5,541 nucleotides of DNA from contig JBKEDS010000069.1 in assembly GCA_047975545.1 (NCBI GenBank), positions 1 to 5,541 of the forward strand. The letters are read 5' to 3'. Positions 1 to 5,541 of the stretch are shown one piece after another (within the stretch, counting starts at the first letter, position 1; each line of letters starts with the position of its first letter). The translations under genes and the position numbers were made by a program. The notes beneath the pieces are model-generated. The model was not told where the DNA came from. It did no database searches and was given only the letters and a program-made list of their open reading frames with translations. The stretch is from JBKEDS01 sp047975545 (GTDB lineage: Bacteria > Bacteroidota > Bacteroidia > Flavobacteriales > Flavobacteriaceae).

Positions 1-3
1 AAA

Positions 4-846
4 ATGAATACTAAAAAAGACATCGTTGTATTAACCGGAGCAGGACAGCTCGGAATGGCAATTGTAAGAAGAATGGCATACGGAAACAAAATTTTTGTAG
101 CCGATTGGAAATTGGAAAATGCCCAAGCCATAACTAAAACATTGATAGAAGCCGGTTTTGATGCCGTACCTTATAAAACAGATATTTCGGATAGAAATTC
201 AGTTTTAGAATTGATTGAAGCCGCTAAAAAAGAAGGCGAAATTTCAATGTTTATCAACGCAGCAGGATTGTCGCCAAGCCAATCTACCAAAGAACATATT
301 TTGGAAGTGGACTTATACGGAACCGCTATTTTGTTGGAAGAATTTGGAAAAGTAATCAAACCGGGCGGAACAGCCGTAACCATTTCCAGTCAATCGGGAC
401 ACCGAATGCCAGCTTTAACAGCCGAAGAAGACCACTTATTGGCAACCACGCCCACCGAAGAATTATTGAATTTGGAAATGCTACAACCCGAAAATATAAA
501 AGATACGTTGCACGCTTACCAAATGGCGAAACGTTGCAATGTGAAACGAGTAATGGCAGAAGCTGTAAAATGGGGAGAAAAAGGAGCAAGAGTAAATTCA
601 ATTTCACCCGGTATTATCATTACACCTTTGGCTTTGGACGAAATTAACGGGCCTCGTGGCGATTTCTACAAAAATATGTTTGCCAAATCCCCAGCAGGTC
701 GCCCCGGAATGGCTGATGAAGTGGCTAATGTAGCCGAATTGTTATTATCCGAAAGAGGAGCGTTCATTACGGGTTCTGATATTTTGATTGATGGTGGAGC
801 AACCGCATCATATTTTTATGGACCACTTCAACCTGAAAAAAAATAG
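4..846 (+). CDS. SDR family NAD(P)-dependent oxidoreductase
   Basis: A 280-residue cytoplasmic short-chain dehydrogenase/reductase, expected to oxidise an alcohol or reduce a ketone with NAD(P). The Rossmann dinucleotide loop is TGAGQLG at residues 11-17, a GxGxxG-like variant of the usual TGxxxGxG. Asp34, at the end of the second strand, suggests a preference for NAD over NADP. NAAG lies at 85-88, candidate catalytic serines at 128-131 (SSQS), and the YxxxK pair is Tyr172 and Lys176; PGIIITP at 202-208 follows. Ser and Tyr are about 41-43 residues apart, against about 13 in classical SDRs, so an insertion of roughly 30 residues sits there. The C-terminal FITGSDILIDGG is typical. The start is the ATG at base 4; only three bases precede it, so promoter and ribosome site are outside the window. 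It is followed after 3 bases by an MFS transporter gene, probably co-transcribed. Substrate unknown; the family call is secure. Confidence 0.93.
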   Translation: MNTKKDIVVLTGAGQLGMAIVRRMAYGNKIFVADWKLENAQAITKTLIEAGFDAVPYKTDISDRNSVLELIEAAKKEGEISMFINAAGLSPSQSTKEHILEVDLYGTAILLEEFGKVIKPGGTAVTISSQSGHRMPALTAEEDHLLATTPTEELLNLEMLQPENIKDTLHAYQMAKRCNVKRVMAEAVKWGEKGARVNSISPGIIITPLALDEINGPRGDFYKNMFAKSPAGRPGMADEVANVAELLLSERGAFITGSDILIDGGATASYFYGPLQPEKK

Positions 847-849
847 AAT

Positions 850-2082
850 ATGGAAAAATCTAAATTTCATTATGGCTATGTTATCGTCTTTTGCTGTTGC
901 TTGATTATGGGCCTCAACATTGGGCTGGTAATGAGTTGTGCCGGAATATTCTATACGCCCGTAAGCGAAGACCTTGGGGTTTCCAAAGGCGATTTCGGTT
1001 TGTATATGACCTTTGTTTACGCCTTTTCGTTTTTGATGCTTTCCGTTGCCGGAAAATTAATGGACAAATACAGTGCTCGTTGGTTACTCACTATTAGCAC
1101 GGCGGTTGTTGGTATTTTGTATTTGGCAATGTCGCAATTCAATGCCGTTTGGCAGTTTTATGTAGCCGGAGCGGTTATCGGTATTTCGCTTTCGTTCTTG
1201 TTGTATCTCAGTTATCCGGTTTTAATCAACCGCTGGTTTAATGCCCGGGTTGGGTTTTTCATTGGACTTTGCAGTGCCGCTTCGGGAATTGGTGGCGTAT
1301 TGTTTAATCCGTTTGGCGGCTATTTAATTGAAACCTATGGTTGGCGAACCACCTACTTAATTTTCGGAATCATTATTTTGGTAATCGTAACCCCTTTGCT
1401 TGGATTGTTATTACGAAATTATCCTGCCGATAAGGGCTTAAAACCTTTTGGCGAAAAAGCCGACACAACCGAAACCGTAAAAACAGGAACAGATTACGCT
1501 GTTGCCATAAAAACGCCCGTGTTTTATGCCTTAATGGTATTTGCTTTCTTGATGATTGCCGTTTCCACACTCAATTTATTTATGCCCACTTATGTTACAT
1601 CGGTTGGCTTTAGCGTAGAGCAGTCGGCGTTTGTGGCTTCGGCTAGTATGTTGGGTGTAACCATTGGCAAAGTAGCGTTGGGGTATATTAATGATAGAAG
1701 TTCTTTAGTTGGGGTTTTTACATCAACGGGATTGGGAATTTTAGGTTTTGTTTTTCTATTAATGGGAAATGAAAGTATGTTGTTTATGACCATTGGCGGA
1801 TTTTTATTCGGTTGGGCGTATGCAGGTGTTACGGTGGAAACAGCCTTGTTGGTACGAACCGTTTTTGGTACGAAAGATTACTCGCAGATATTCTCCAATA
1901 TTTCCATTGCCTTGGCTCTTGGTGGAGCGGTAATGGCAGGCGGTTGGGGTTATTTGGTCGATTTTCTAAACTTCAAAATCATTCTTTCAACAGGTATTGT
2001 GCTGTTAATCCTTTCGGGGTTAATTGGATTTTATGCGTTGAAGAAAACAAACGCCACCAATTTACATCAAAGTGAGCCTTGA
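850..2082 (+). CDS. MFS transporter, OFA/monocarboxylate-like
   Basis: A 410-residue inner-membrane permease of the major facilitator superfamily with about 12 hydrophobic segments in two halves, joined by a hydrophilic loop near residues 190-220. The loop between helices 2 and 3 carries the MFS signature GKLMDKYSARW (68-78), with Asp72 and Arg77. A related LGYINDRS (277-284) marks the same position in the second half. RWF at 128-130 and GWRTTYLIFG at 164-173 resemble the oxalate/formate antiporter and monocarboxylate branch, which suggests a small organic acid as substrate; this is an inference from style, not a match. The ATG comes 3 bases after the TAG of the upstream dehydrogenase gene and has no clear Shine-Dalgarno site, only an A-rich stretch. 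Translation is therefore probably coupled, and transporter and enzyme likely act on the same compound. It ends 37 bases from the convergent gene on the other strand, with no evident hairpin terminator between. Confidence 0.9.
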   Translation: MEKSKFHYGYVIVFCCCLIMGLNIGLVMSCAGIFYTPVSEDLGVSKGDFGLYMTFVYAFSFLMLSVAGKLMDKYSARWLLTISTAVVGILYLAMSQFNAVWQFYVAGAVIGISLSFLLYLSYPVLINRWFNARVGFFIGLCSAASGIGGVLFNPFGGYLIETYGWRTTYLIFGIIILVIVTPLLGLLLRNYPADKGLKPFGEKADTTETVKTGTDYAVAIKTPVFYALMVFAFLMIAVSTLNLFMPTYVTSVGFSVEQSAFVASASMLGVTIGKVALGYINDRSSLVGVFTSTGLGILGFVFLLMGNESMLFMTIGGFLFGWAYAGVTVETALLVRTVFGTKDYSQIFSNISIALALGGAVMAGGWGYLVDFLNFKIILSTGIVLLILSGLIGFYALKKTNATNLHQSEP

Positions 2083-2119
2083 ATAAATCTTTCACCTTAA
2101 AAAACGTTTCATTACAGCC

Positions 2120-2740
2120 TTAAATAGAAGACGAGTTACCAACCTCGCTAACCGGTATACAGGCTTCGTACGTTCCGGGAACCGGGTTGTAGTTTAAAAT
2201 ATCCAGCCCTACCCGCCCCGAAGTGTAATAACCATACAAAGTGTAATAGCGGATGCTGGTTAGGTACTTGTAAATGTAGTACATATCCTTGTTTTCCACT
2301 TGGGCTTCGGGTTGGCTTAACAGTTTGAAAATTTGTTTTTGCTTGTCTTCCGATACTTTAAAGTAAACCGAAACCAACTCTAAAAAATCGGATTTTGTTC
2401 CTTTTGAAGTGTTTTTTTTGAAAACGGCTTTAAATTTTTCATGAAACAAATTTTGTCCTTTACTAAACATTTCTTGTTCCTTTTTAGTTAATACTTCTTT
2501 TAAAACCTTATCTATAAATTGGGGTACATTAACATCCAAAGCGCCTACGGTTTGGGTTTTTGGCAGAATAATATCGGCAATGTGGTTTACTACAAATAAT
2601 TCGCCTTCACTTAAAAAAACAGTATCAGGGTTTTTATCGGTTTCATTTTTACATGAAACCAAAAGCTGCAACAGCGTGGGCGCAGCAATGGCACTGCCCA
2701 AAATAAAGGGCATGGTTTTAAGGACTTCCCTCCTATCCAT
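2120..2740 (-). CDS. Gluconate 2-dehydrogenase subunit 3-like Tat lipoprotein
   Basis: A 206-residue small subunit of a membrane-bound GMC dehydrogenase. The N-terminus has a twin-arginine motif, DRREVLK (residues 2-8), a hydrophobic stretch (11-29) and a lipobox LVSC ending at Cys30, so it should be exported folded by Tat and lipid-anchored. The domain then begins with LSEGELFVVNHIADIILP (43-60) and NVPQFIDKVL (71-80), the pattern of the gluconate 2-dehydrogenase subunit 3 family (Pfam Gluconate_2-dh3), and ends with a Pro/Gly-rich tail including YEACIP (191-196). The family holds no redox centre. In fructose and FAD-glucose dehydrogenases the small subunit carries the Tat signal and takes the flavoprotein across the membrane; the same is inferred here because the partner lacks a signal. 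Its ATG lies inside the end of the GMC gene (8-base overlap, ATGGATAG), with AAAAGGA upstream as ribosome site. The residues just after Cys30 (KNETD) are acidic-rich and might favour surface display, which is uncertain. Confidence 0.88.
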   Translation of the reverse strand: MDRREVLKTMPFILGSAIAAPTLLQLLVSCKNETDKNPDTVFLSEGELFVVNHIADIILPKTQTVGALDVNVPQFIDKVLKEVLTKKEQEMFSKGQNLFHEKFKAVFKKNTSKGTKSDFLELVSVYFKVSEDKQKQIFKLLSQPEAQVENKDMYYIYKYLTSIRYYTLYGYYTSGRVGLDILNYNPVPGTYEACIPVSEVGNSSSI

Positions 2741-4415
2741 TTGTAATTCCTTTTAATTGGTTGGCGGCATGATGGGCTGCCCGAGCCGTTAGGGCCATGT
2801 AAGTTAACGAGGGGTTTTGCGAGCCGGAGGAGGTCATGCAGGCACCATCGGTTACATAAACATTAGGCACGCCATGCAATTGGTTATGTTTGTTAAGCAC
2901 CGATGTTTTGGGGTCGTTGCCCATTCTGGCCGTACCCATTTCGTGTATGGCATGACCGGGATAGCAAGGCTCGTCGTAGCCCCTAACGTTTTTAAACCCT
3001 GCTTTTTCGAACATGGCAACGGCCTGCTGCTGCATGTCCTTGCGCATTTCGGTTTCGTTGGCTTTAAACTCGCAATCGAAAACTACGGTTGGTTGCCCCC
3101 ATTGGTCTGTTTTTTCATAATTCAAGGTTATTTTATTGTCGTGGTAGGGCAAACATTCGCCAAATCCGGACATGCCTATTCGCCATGATCCCGGTTTAAA
3201 CAAATCTTCTTTTAAATCGGCCCCAAAGCTAAGTTCGGGTATGGCACGCCTCCAATTTTGCCTACTTGCACTACCTTGGAAACTGTATCCCCTTAAAAAA
3301 TTAACATCCGACTTATTGGAATCTAAATTTCTAAATCGGGGAATATGAAAACTGGCTGGCCTTCTTCCTTTATAAAACTTATCATCAAAACCTTCGGCCG
3401 TTGCCGTTGCCCCCACACGAAAATGGTGGTCCATTAGGTTATGCCCCAGCTCGCCGCTATCGTTGCCCAGCCCATTAGGGAACCTGTTTGATTTGGAATT
3501 TAATAAAATAGCCGTTGAGGCTACCGTTGAGGCACAGCAGAAAATAATTTTGGCATTAAACACTATTTTTTCGTGGGTATTGGCATCAATAACCTCTACG
3601 CCCGTTGCCTTGCCTTTTTCTTCATTATAAATAATTTTTGAAACAATGGCATTGGGGCGCAAGGTCATGTTTCCGGTTTCCTGCGCTGCGGGCAACGTCG
3701 AGGCATTACTACTAAAATAAGCGCCATACGGGCAGCCCCGCATACACTTATTTCGATATAGGCATTTGCCCCGGCCTTGAAAAGCCTTATTGCCCGTTAT
3801 ATTTGCAAAACGCCCGATGGTAAGCTGCCTATCGGGATAATGTTGGGCTATTTTAGTTTTAAATTCGGTTTCTACGCAGTTTAAATCCATGGGCGGTAAA
3901 AATATGCCATCGGGCAATTGCGGTAAGCCCAAAGCCTCGCCAAAAACACCTATAAAGGCTTCTACCTTATTGTACCAAGGCGCTATATCGGCATAACGAA
4001 TTGGCCAATCTACGGCAATATTGTCGTTTTTATTGGCTTCAAAATCCAAATCGCTAAGGCGCAGGCATTGCCGCCCCCAGGTTAAGGAACGCCCGCCAAC
4101 ATGATAGCCCCGTATCCAGTCGAAACGTTTTTCTTCTTGGTAAGGATGCTCCAAATCGTTTACAAACCAGTGCTTGGTGCCGGGGTGCGTTACAAAACCC
4201 GTTCGGGCTTGTTTGTATTGCGCTTCGCGCTCTTTAACGGTATTTAAACCGCGATATTCAAAATCCCAGTTATCCTTGTTCCATGTGGGATAATCCACAA
4301 CGTGCTCGACGTTTCGCCCGCGTTCCAAAACTAAGGTTTTAAGGCCTTGTTCGCAAAGTTCCTTTGCCGCCCATCCGCCGGATATACCCGTACCAATTAC
4401 AATGGCATCGTACAT
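2733..4415 (-). CDS. GMC family FAD-dependent sugar/polyol dehydrogenase
   Basis: A 560-residue flavoprotein of the GMC oxidoreductase family, close in layout to the large subunits of gluconate 2-dehydrogenase, fructose dehydrogenase and FAD-glucose dehydrogenase. The FAD-binding loop is IGTGISGGWAAKEL (7-20), with LERG at 30-33 ending the ADP-binding fold. GGRSLTWGR (107-115) is the second flavin signature. Cys218, Cys224 and Cys228 form C-x5-C-x3-C, the type of cluster that binds [3Fe-4S] next to the flavin in bacterial FAD-glucose dehydrogenase. The active-site pair is His491 (HEMGTARMG) and Asn534 (SQNPSLT). There is no signal peptide, so export must rely on the Tat-bearing small subunit encoded immediately downstream with an 8-base overlap. 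Likely reaction: oxidation of a sugar, glycoside or sugar acid in the periplasm, with electrons passed to a cytochrome or quinone; a glucoside 3-dehydrogenase role is possible. No cytochrome gene is in the window. The leader is A-rich, with no clear TAnnTTTG promoter. Confidence 0.92.
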   Translation of the reverse strand: MYDAIVIGTGISGGWAAKELCEQGLKTLVLERGRNVEHVVDYPTWNKDNWDFEYRGLNTVKEREAQYKQARTGFVTHPGTKHWFVNDLEHPYQEEKRFDWIRGYHVGGRSLTWGRQCLRLSDLDFEANKNDNIAVDWPIRYADIAPWYNKVEAFIGVFGEALGLPQLPDGIFLPPMDLNCVETEFKTKIAQHYPDRQLTIGRFANITGNKAFQGRGKCLYRNKCMRGCPYGAYFSSNASTLPAAQETGNMTLRPNAIVSKIIYNEEKGKATGVEVIDANTHEKIVFNAKIIFCCASTVASTAILLNSKSNRFPNGLGNDSGELGHNLMDHHFRVGATATAEGFDDKFYKGRRPASFHIPRFRNLDSNKSDVNFLRGYSFQGSASRQNWRRAIPELSFGADLKEDLFKPGSWRIGMSGFGECLPYHDNKITLNYEKTDQWGQPTVVFDCEFKANETEMRKDMQQQAVAMFEKAGFKNVRGYDEPCYPGHAIHEMGTARMGNDPKTSVLNKHNQLHGVPNVYVTDGACMTSSGSQNPSLTYMALTARAAHHAANQLKGITNG

Positions 4416-4526
4416 TTATATTTTTTTGAAATTTAAATTTTGCCCACAAGGTAATCAATTTTAAATTTAAGGATGGGGTAAAATATTGTTAAAAAAGGTT
4501 GACTTTTTGATTAACGAACAACGATT
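4416..4526. other. AT-rich upstream region of the GMC operon
   Basis: Non-coding stretch ahead of the minus-strand dehydrogenase genes. It contains two perfect AT palindromes, AAATTTAAATTT (4429-4440) and TTAAATTTAA (4461-4470), whose centres are 31 bases apart, about three helical turns. They might be a regulator site or just AT-rich sequence. Reading the minus strand, I find no convincing TTTG/TAnnTTTG promoter, so the operon promoter is unresolved. The rest of the gene-poor interval up to the small cassette is taken up by the repeats listed separately. Confidence 0.4.
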
Positions 4527-4553
4527 CCGTACCCTTCGGCAAGCTCAAGGACG
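4527..4553. repeat. Interspersed repeat, CCTTCGGCAAGCTCAAGG type
   Basis: A short sequence containing CCCTTCGGCAAGCTCAAGG. From general knowledge, close variants (CCCTTCGACAAGCTCAGGG) recur in intergenic regions of many Bacteroidota genomes. Its ends can pair weakly (CGT/ACG, CC/GG, TT/AA, with bulges) and a T6 run follows at 4554-4559, but no plus-strand gene upstream would need a terminator here. The copy is probably degenerate. Confidence 0.45.
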
Positions 4554-4578
4554 TTTTTTATTTTTTGAAGTCGAGCGC

Positions 4579-4606
4579 CATTGCGAACGATAGTGAAGCA
4601 ATCTTC
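4579..4606 (+). repeat. REP-like unit A
   Basis: A unit with TTGCGA (4581-4586) and GAAGCAATC (4595-4603), the two conserved ends of a widespread bacterial intergenic repeat of the form CATTGCGAnnn...GAAGCAATC. The same two boxes occur in four more units in this window, which makes the repeat call internally supported. Confidence 0.7.
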
Positions 4607-4620
4607 AACAAAACATGTAA

Positions 4621-4671
4621 CAAGACTGCTTCGTGCCCTATCTGCCGACAGGCGGACTCGCAGCAGTAACG
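4621..4671 (-). repeat. REP-like unit B (inverted)
   Basis: An inverted copy of the REP-like unit. On the plus strand it starts with GACTGCTTC (4624-4632, one mismatch to GATTGCTTC) and ends with TCGCAG (4658-4663). Its middle holds CTGCCGACAGGCGG, an insertion also common in Bacteroidota repeats. It faces unit C head to head. Confidence 0.6.
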
Positions 4672-4672
4672 C

Positions 4673-4702
4673 CTTTGCGATGGGGAACGAAGAAGCAATC
4701 CC
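4673..4702 (+). repeat. REP-like unit C
   Basis: A direct copy with TTGCGA (4675-4680) and GAAGCAATC (4692-4700). Together with unit B it can fold into a long imperfect hairpin (4624-4700), GACTGCTTC pairing with GAAGCAATC and TCGCA with TGCGA near the loop. This is the same inverted-then-direct layout as the element at 5209-5275. Confidence 0.65.
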
Positions 4703-4737
4703 ATTGTGGAACAACAAACAATACTTTGTATCCTGAA

Positions 4738-4768
4738 TTTGCCAAGGGGAACGGTTTTTATATATTTG
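4738..4768 (+). promoter_or_regulatory. Bacteroidota-type promoter for the small bicistron
   Basis: A TTTG box (4738-4741) is followed after exactly 19 bases by TATATTTG (4761-4768), a full match to the -33 TTTG and -7 TAnnTTTG elements used by the primary sigma factor of Bacteroidota. Transcription would begin near 4774, leaving a short leader of about 12 bases before the ATG at 4787. GAGGA at 4780-4784 is a possible, rather close, ribosome site. The promoter lies right after REP unit C and supports the idea that the small genes downstream are really expressed. Confidence 0.65.
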
Positions 4769-4786
4769 TGTAGTAAATAGAGGATT

Positions 4787-5024
4787 ATGCAGATTACAAT
4801 AAAAATAGACCAACGTAAAAAAGAAGCAAAAGCCCTTATTGAATACTTAAAAAAAATTACCGTTTGTTGAAGTGGCCGTAAATATCGATTTAAACAAAAC
4901 CGAAATACAGGAACCCAACGCAAAACAAAAAAATTTAACAAGAAGACTTGAAAAAATAAAAAATAAAGCAGATGCCGGGCTATATAAACCGCAAACTTTA
5001 AAAAGTTTTTACGATGAATTATAG
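4787..5024 (+). pseudogene. Small antitoxin-like gene, frameshifted at an A8 run
   Basis: Read literally, the ATG at 4787 gives only 26 residues and stops at TGA 4868-4870. Removing one A from the A8 run (4849-4856) restores a continuous 78-residue frame: the join then reads EYLKKLPFVEV, and the protein runs on to TAG at 5022-5024. The repaired product has a lysine-rich start (MQITIKIDQRKKEAKALIEY), a probable helix, a LPFVEV strand, and a charged C-terminal half (RRLEKIKNKADAGLYKPQTL). I do not recognise the family; size, charge and position before a second tiny gene suggest an antitoxin-like or DNA-binding protein, which is inference. It has a strong promoter and overlaps the next gene by 11 bases. 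The lesion could be a true mutation, an assembly error in a homopolymer, or a site of slippage that produces the full protein from some transcripts. Confidence 0.6.
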
Positions 5025-5169
5025 CTTTAGCTTTGATGATGGCAGGGTTATTACTTACGAAACTATAATTACAACAAAAAAACAAAATGTTTTATTTGCA
5101 ATAGTATACGACAAATCGGAATACCCAACTATAGATTTAAACTTTTTAAAGAAAAATTTAGGCTTATAA
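5014..5169 (+). CDS. Small hypothetical protein, 51 aa, second gene of the pair
   Basis: A 51-residue frame beginning MNYSFSFDDGRVITYETI and ending FLKKNLGL, with TAA at 5167-5169. It looks like a compact fold with alternating beta strands (SFSFDD, VITYETIIT, NVLFAIVYD) and a short C-terminal helix. The sequence has no signal peptide, membrane segment or visible catalytic motif, and I do not recognise the family. It starts 11 bases before the stop of the repaired upstream gene, in a different frame, so its translation is probably coupled to ribosomes finishing that gene; the frameshift upstream would then lower its expression. The overlap and tiny size resemble toxin-antitoxin bicistrons, but the protein is shorter than typical RelE or HigB toxins (about 80-100 aa). 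An immunity, antitoxin or orphan protein is equally possible. The REP-like hairpin 40 bases downstream may end or protect the transcript. Confidence 0.5.
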   Translation: MNYSFSFDDGRVITYETIITTKKQNVLFAIVYDKSEYPTIDLNFLKKNLGL

Positions 5170-5178
5170 ATAACGTAG

Positions 5179-5304
5179 TGTTATGTCAACCCTGAAATTT
5201 AATAGAGAGATTGCTTCGTCGTCGTGCCTCCTTCTCGCAATGACGTTCATTGCGACGACAACGGAGGAAGCAATCCCATCAGTCAATTTTAATTTGACAT
5301 AACA
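5179..5304. repeat. BIME-like nested inverted repeat with two REP units
   Basis: A 126-base nested palindrome. The outer arms are a perfect 11-base inverted repeat, TGTTATGTCAA (5179-5189) and TTGACATAACA (5294-5304). Inside lie two REP-like units facing each other. The left is an inverted copy, from GATTGCTTC at 5209-5217 to TCGCAA at 5235-5240; the right is a direct copy, from TTGCGA at 5250-5255 to GAAGCAATC at 5267-5275. The apex pairs perfectly, TCGCAATGA (5235-5243) with TCATTGCGA (5247-5255), around a 3-base loop, and CCTCC (5227-5231) pairs with GGAGG (5263-5267). It is probably a repeat that spreads with help from a transposase supplied elsewhere, and it may act as a 3' hairpin for the small bicistron. 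Confidence 0.7.
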
Positions 5305-5343
5305 GTAGCTTAAAAAACATAGTCCCTATATAAACAGTATATA

Positions 5344-5504
5344 ATACCATTTCTGCCTTAAAATTACCCATTAAAATTTGCTCTTTTTCGTCTATGCTTC
5401 AAAATAAAACTTAATCGTAGCTTAGGCTATGCTTGCGTTTTCTTTTTCGCTTAAACAAAAAATAGCTGTGTTTTTTCTGGGTAATTTTAAAACAAAACTG
5501 GTAT
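5344..5504. mobile_element. 161-bp imperfect palindrome, MITE-like
   Basis: The two ends are 27-base inverted repeats matching at 23 of 27 positions without gaps: 5344-5370 begins ATACCA and ends TTAAAATTACCCA, and 5478-5504 begins TGGGTAATTTTAA and ends TGGTAT. The terminal 13 bases on the inner side are perfect. The middle is also palindromic: TAGCTTAGGCTA (5418-5429) lies within half a base of the midpoint and the pairing extends outwards (AAAAC...AA..C.TAGC). Two short words, TCTTTTTCG and CTATGCTT, appear twice inside. There is no coding frame. Size, terminal repeats and lack of genes fit a miniature inverted-repeat transposable element; I could not define a target duplication, so a large structured RNA or regulatory hairpin is the alternative. 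Bases 5305-5343 and 5505-5541 beside it show nothing I can name. Confidence 0.5.
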
Positions 5505-5541
5505 AACCACATAATATTGGATAAAAATAAAATGGCTGTTG

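Noticed and set aside
1812..2075. An 87-codon plus-strand frame within the MFS gene
   Set aside because: It is an alternative frame of the transporter's last helices, with no start signal of its own.
2083..2119. Possible bidirectional terminator between the convergent operons
   Set aside because: The 37 bases contain A and T runs but no stem that I can pair, so no terminator is claimed.
2817..3188. A 123-codon plus-strand frame inside the GMC gene
   Set aside because: It lies fully antisense to the conserved C-terminal catalytic region of the GMC protein, which contains His491 and Asn534; it is a shadow frame.
4511..4813. A 100-codon minus-strand frame across the REP cluster
   Set aside because: Most of it is translation of repeat DNA and no protein family or ribosome site is visible.
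4558..5085. A 175-codon open frame on the minus strand opposite the small bicistron
   Set aside because: It runs antisense through the promoter, the small genes and the REP units. Its hydrophobic look (Phe, Leu, Ile runs) is what poly-A-rich coding sequence gives when read backwards.
4579..5275. CRISPR array, suggested by recurring GAAGCAATC words
   Set aside because: The copies vary in orientation, length and spacing, and there are no regular spacers; they are REP-like palindromic units.
5512..5541. Possible promoter (TAATATTG) and gene start (ATG at 5532) at the right edge
   Set aside because: The box has a mismatch to TAnnTTTG, no -33 partner is clear, and only ten bases of any frame remain in the window.

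Overview
This window looks like chromosomal DNA of a member of the Bacteroidota (Flavobacteriia, Cytophagia or Sphingobacteriia type). The grounds are the AT-rich composition, A-rich leaders in place of strong Shine-Dalgarno sites, one textbook Bacteroidota promoter (TTTG, 19 bases, TAnnTTTG), a GMC dehydrogenase with a Tat-lipoprotein partner, and interspersed repeats built on TTGCGA...GAAGCAATC. This assignment is an inference from sequence style; there is no marker gene.

Left part (1-2082, + strand): a two-gene unit encoding a cytoplasmic short-chain dehydrogenase/reductase and, 3 bases later, a 12-helix MFS transporter resembling the oxalate/formate and monocarboxylate branch. The likely logic is import (or export) of a small metabolite by the transporter and its NAD(P)-dependent oxidation or reduction inside the cell. 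The substrate cannot be read from the sequence.

Middle part (2120-4415, - strand, convergent with the first unit): a GMC flavoprotein dehydrogenase with a C-x5-C-x3-C cluster, followed with an 8-base overlap by a gluconate 2-dehydrogenase subunit 3-like protein. The large subunit has no signal peptide. The small one has a twin-arginine signal and a lipobox, so the two probably fold together and leave the cytoplasm as a Tat-exported, membrane-anchored sugar or polyol dehydrogenase. No cytochrome subunit lies in the window.

Right part (4416-5541): no large gene. It holds REP-like repeats, then a small bicistronic cassette with its own good promoter, then a second REP-like hairpin, then a 161-bp imperfect palindrome resembling a MITE. 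The first small gene (78 aa when repaired) is interrupted by one extra A in a run of eight; the second encodes 51 aa and overlaps it by 11 bases. The pair has toxin-antitoxin-like architecture, but neither protein is a recognised family member. This cassette, with its slippery A8 tract and flanking palindromic repeats, is the least ordinary part of the window.
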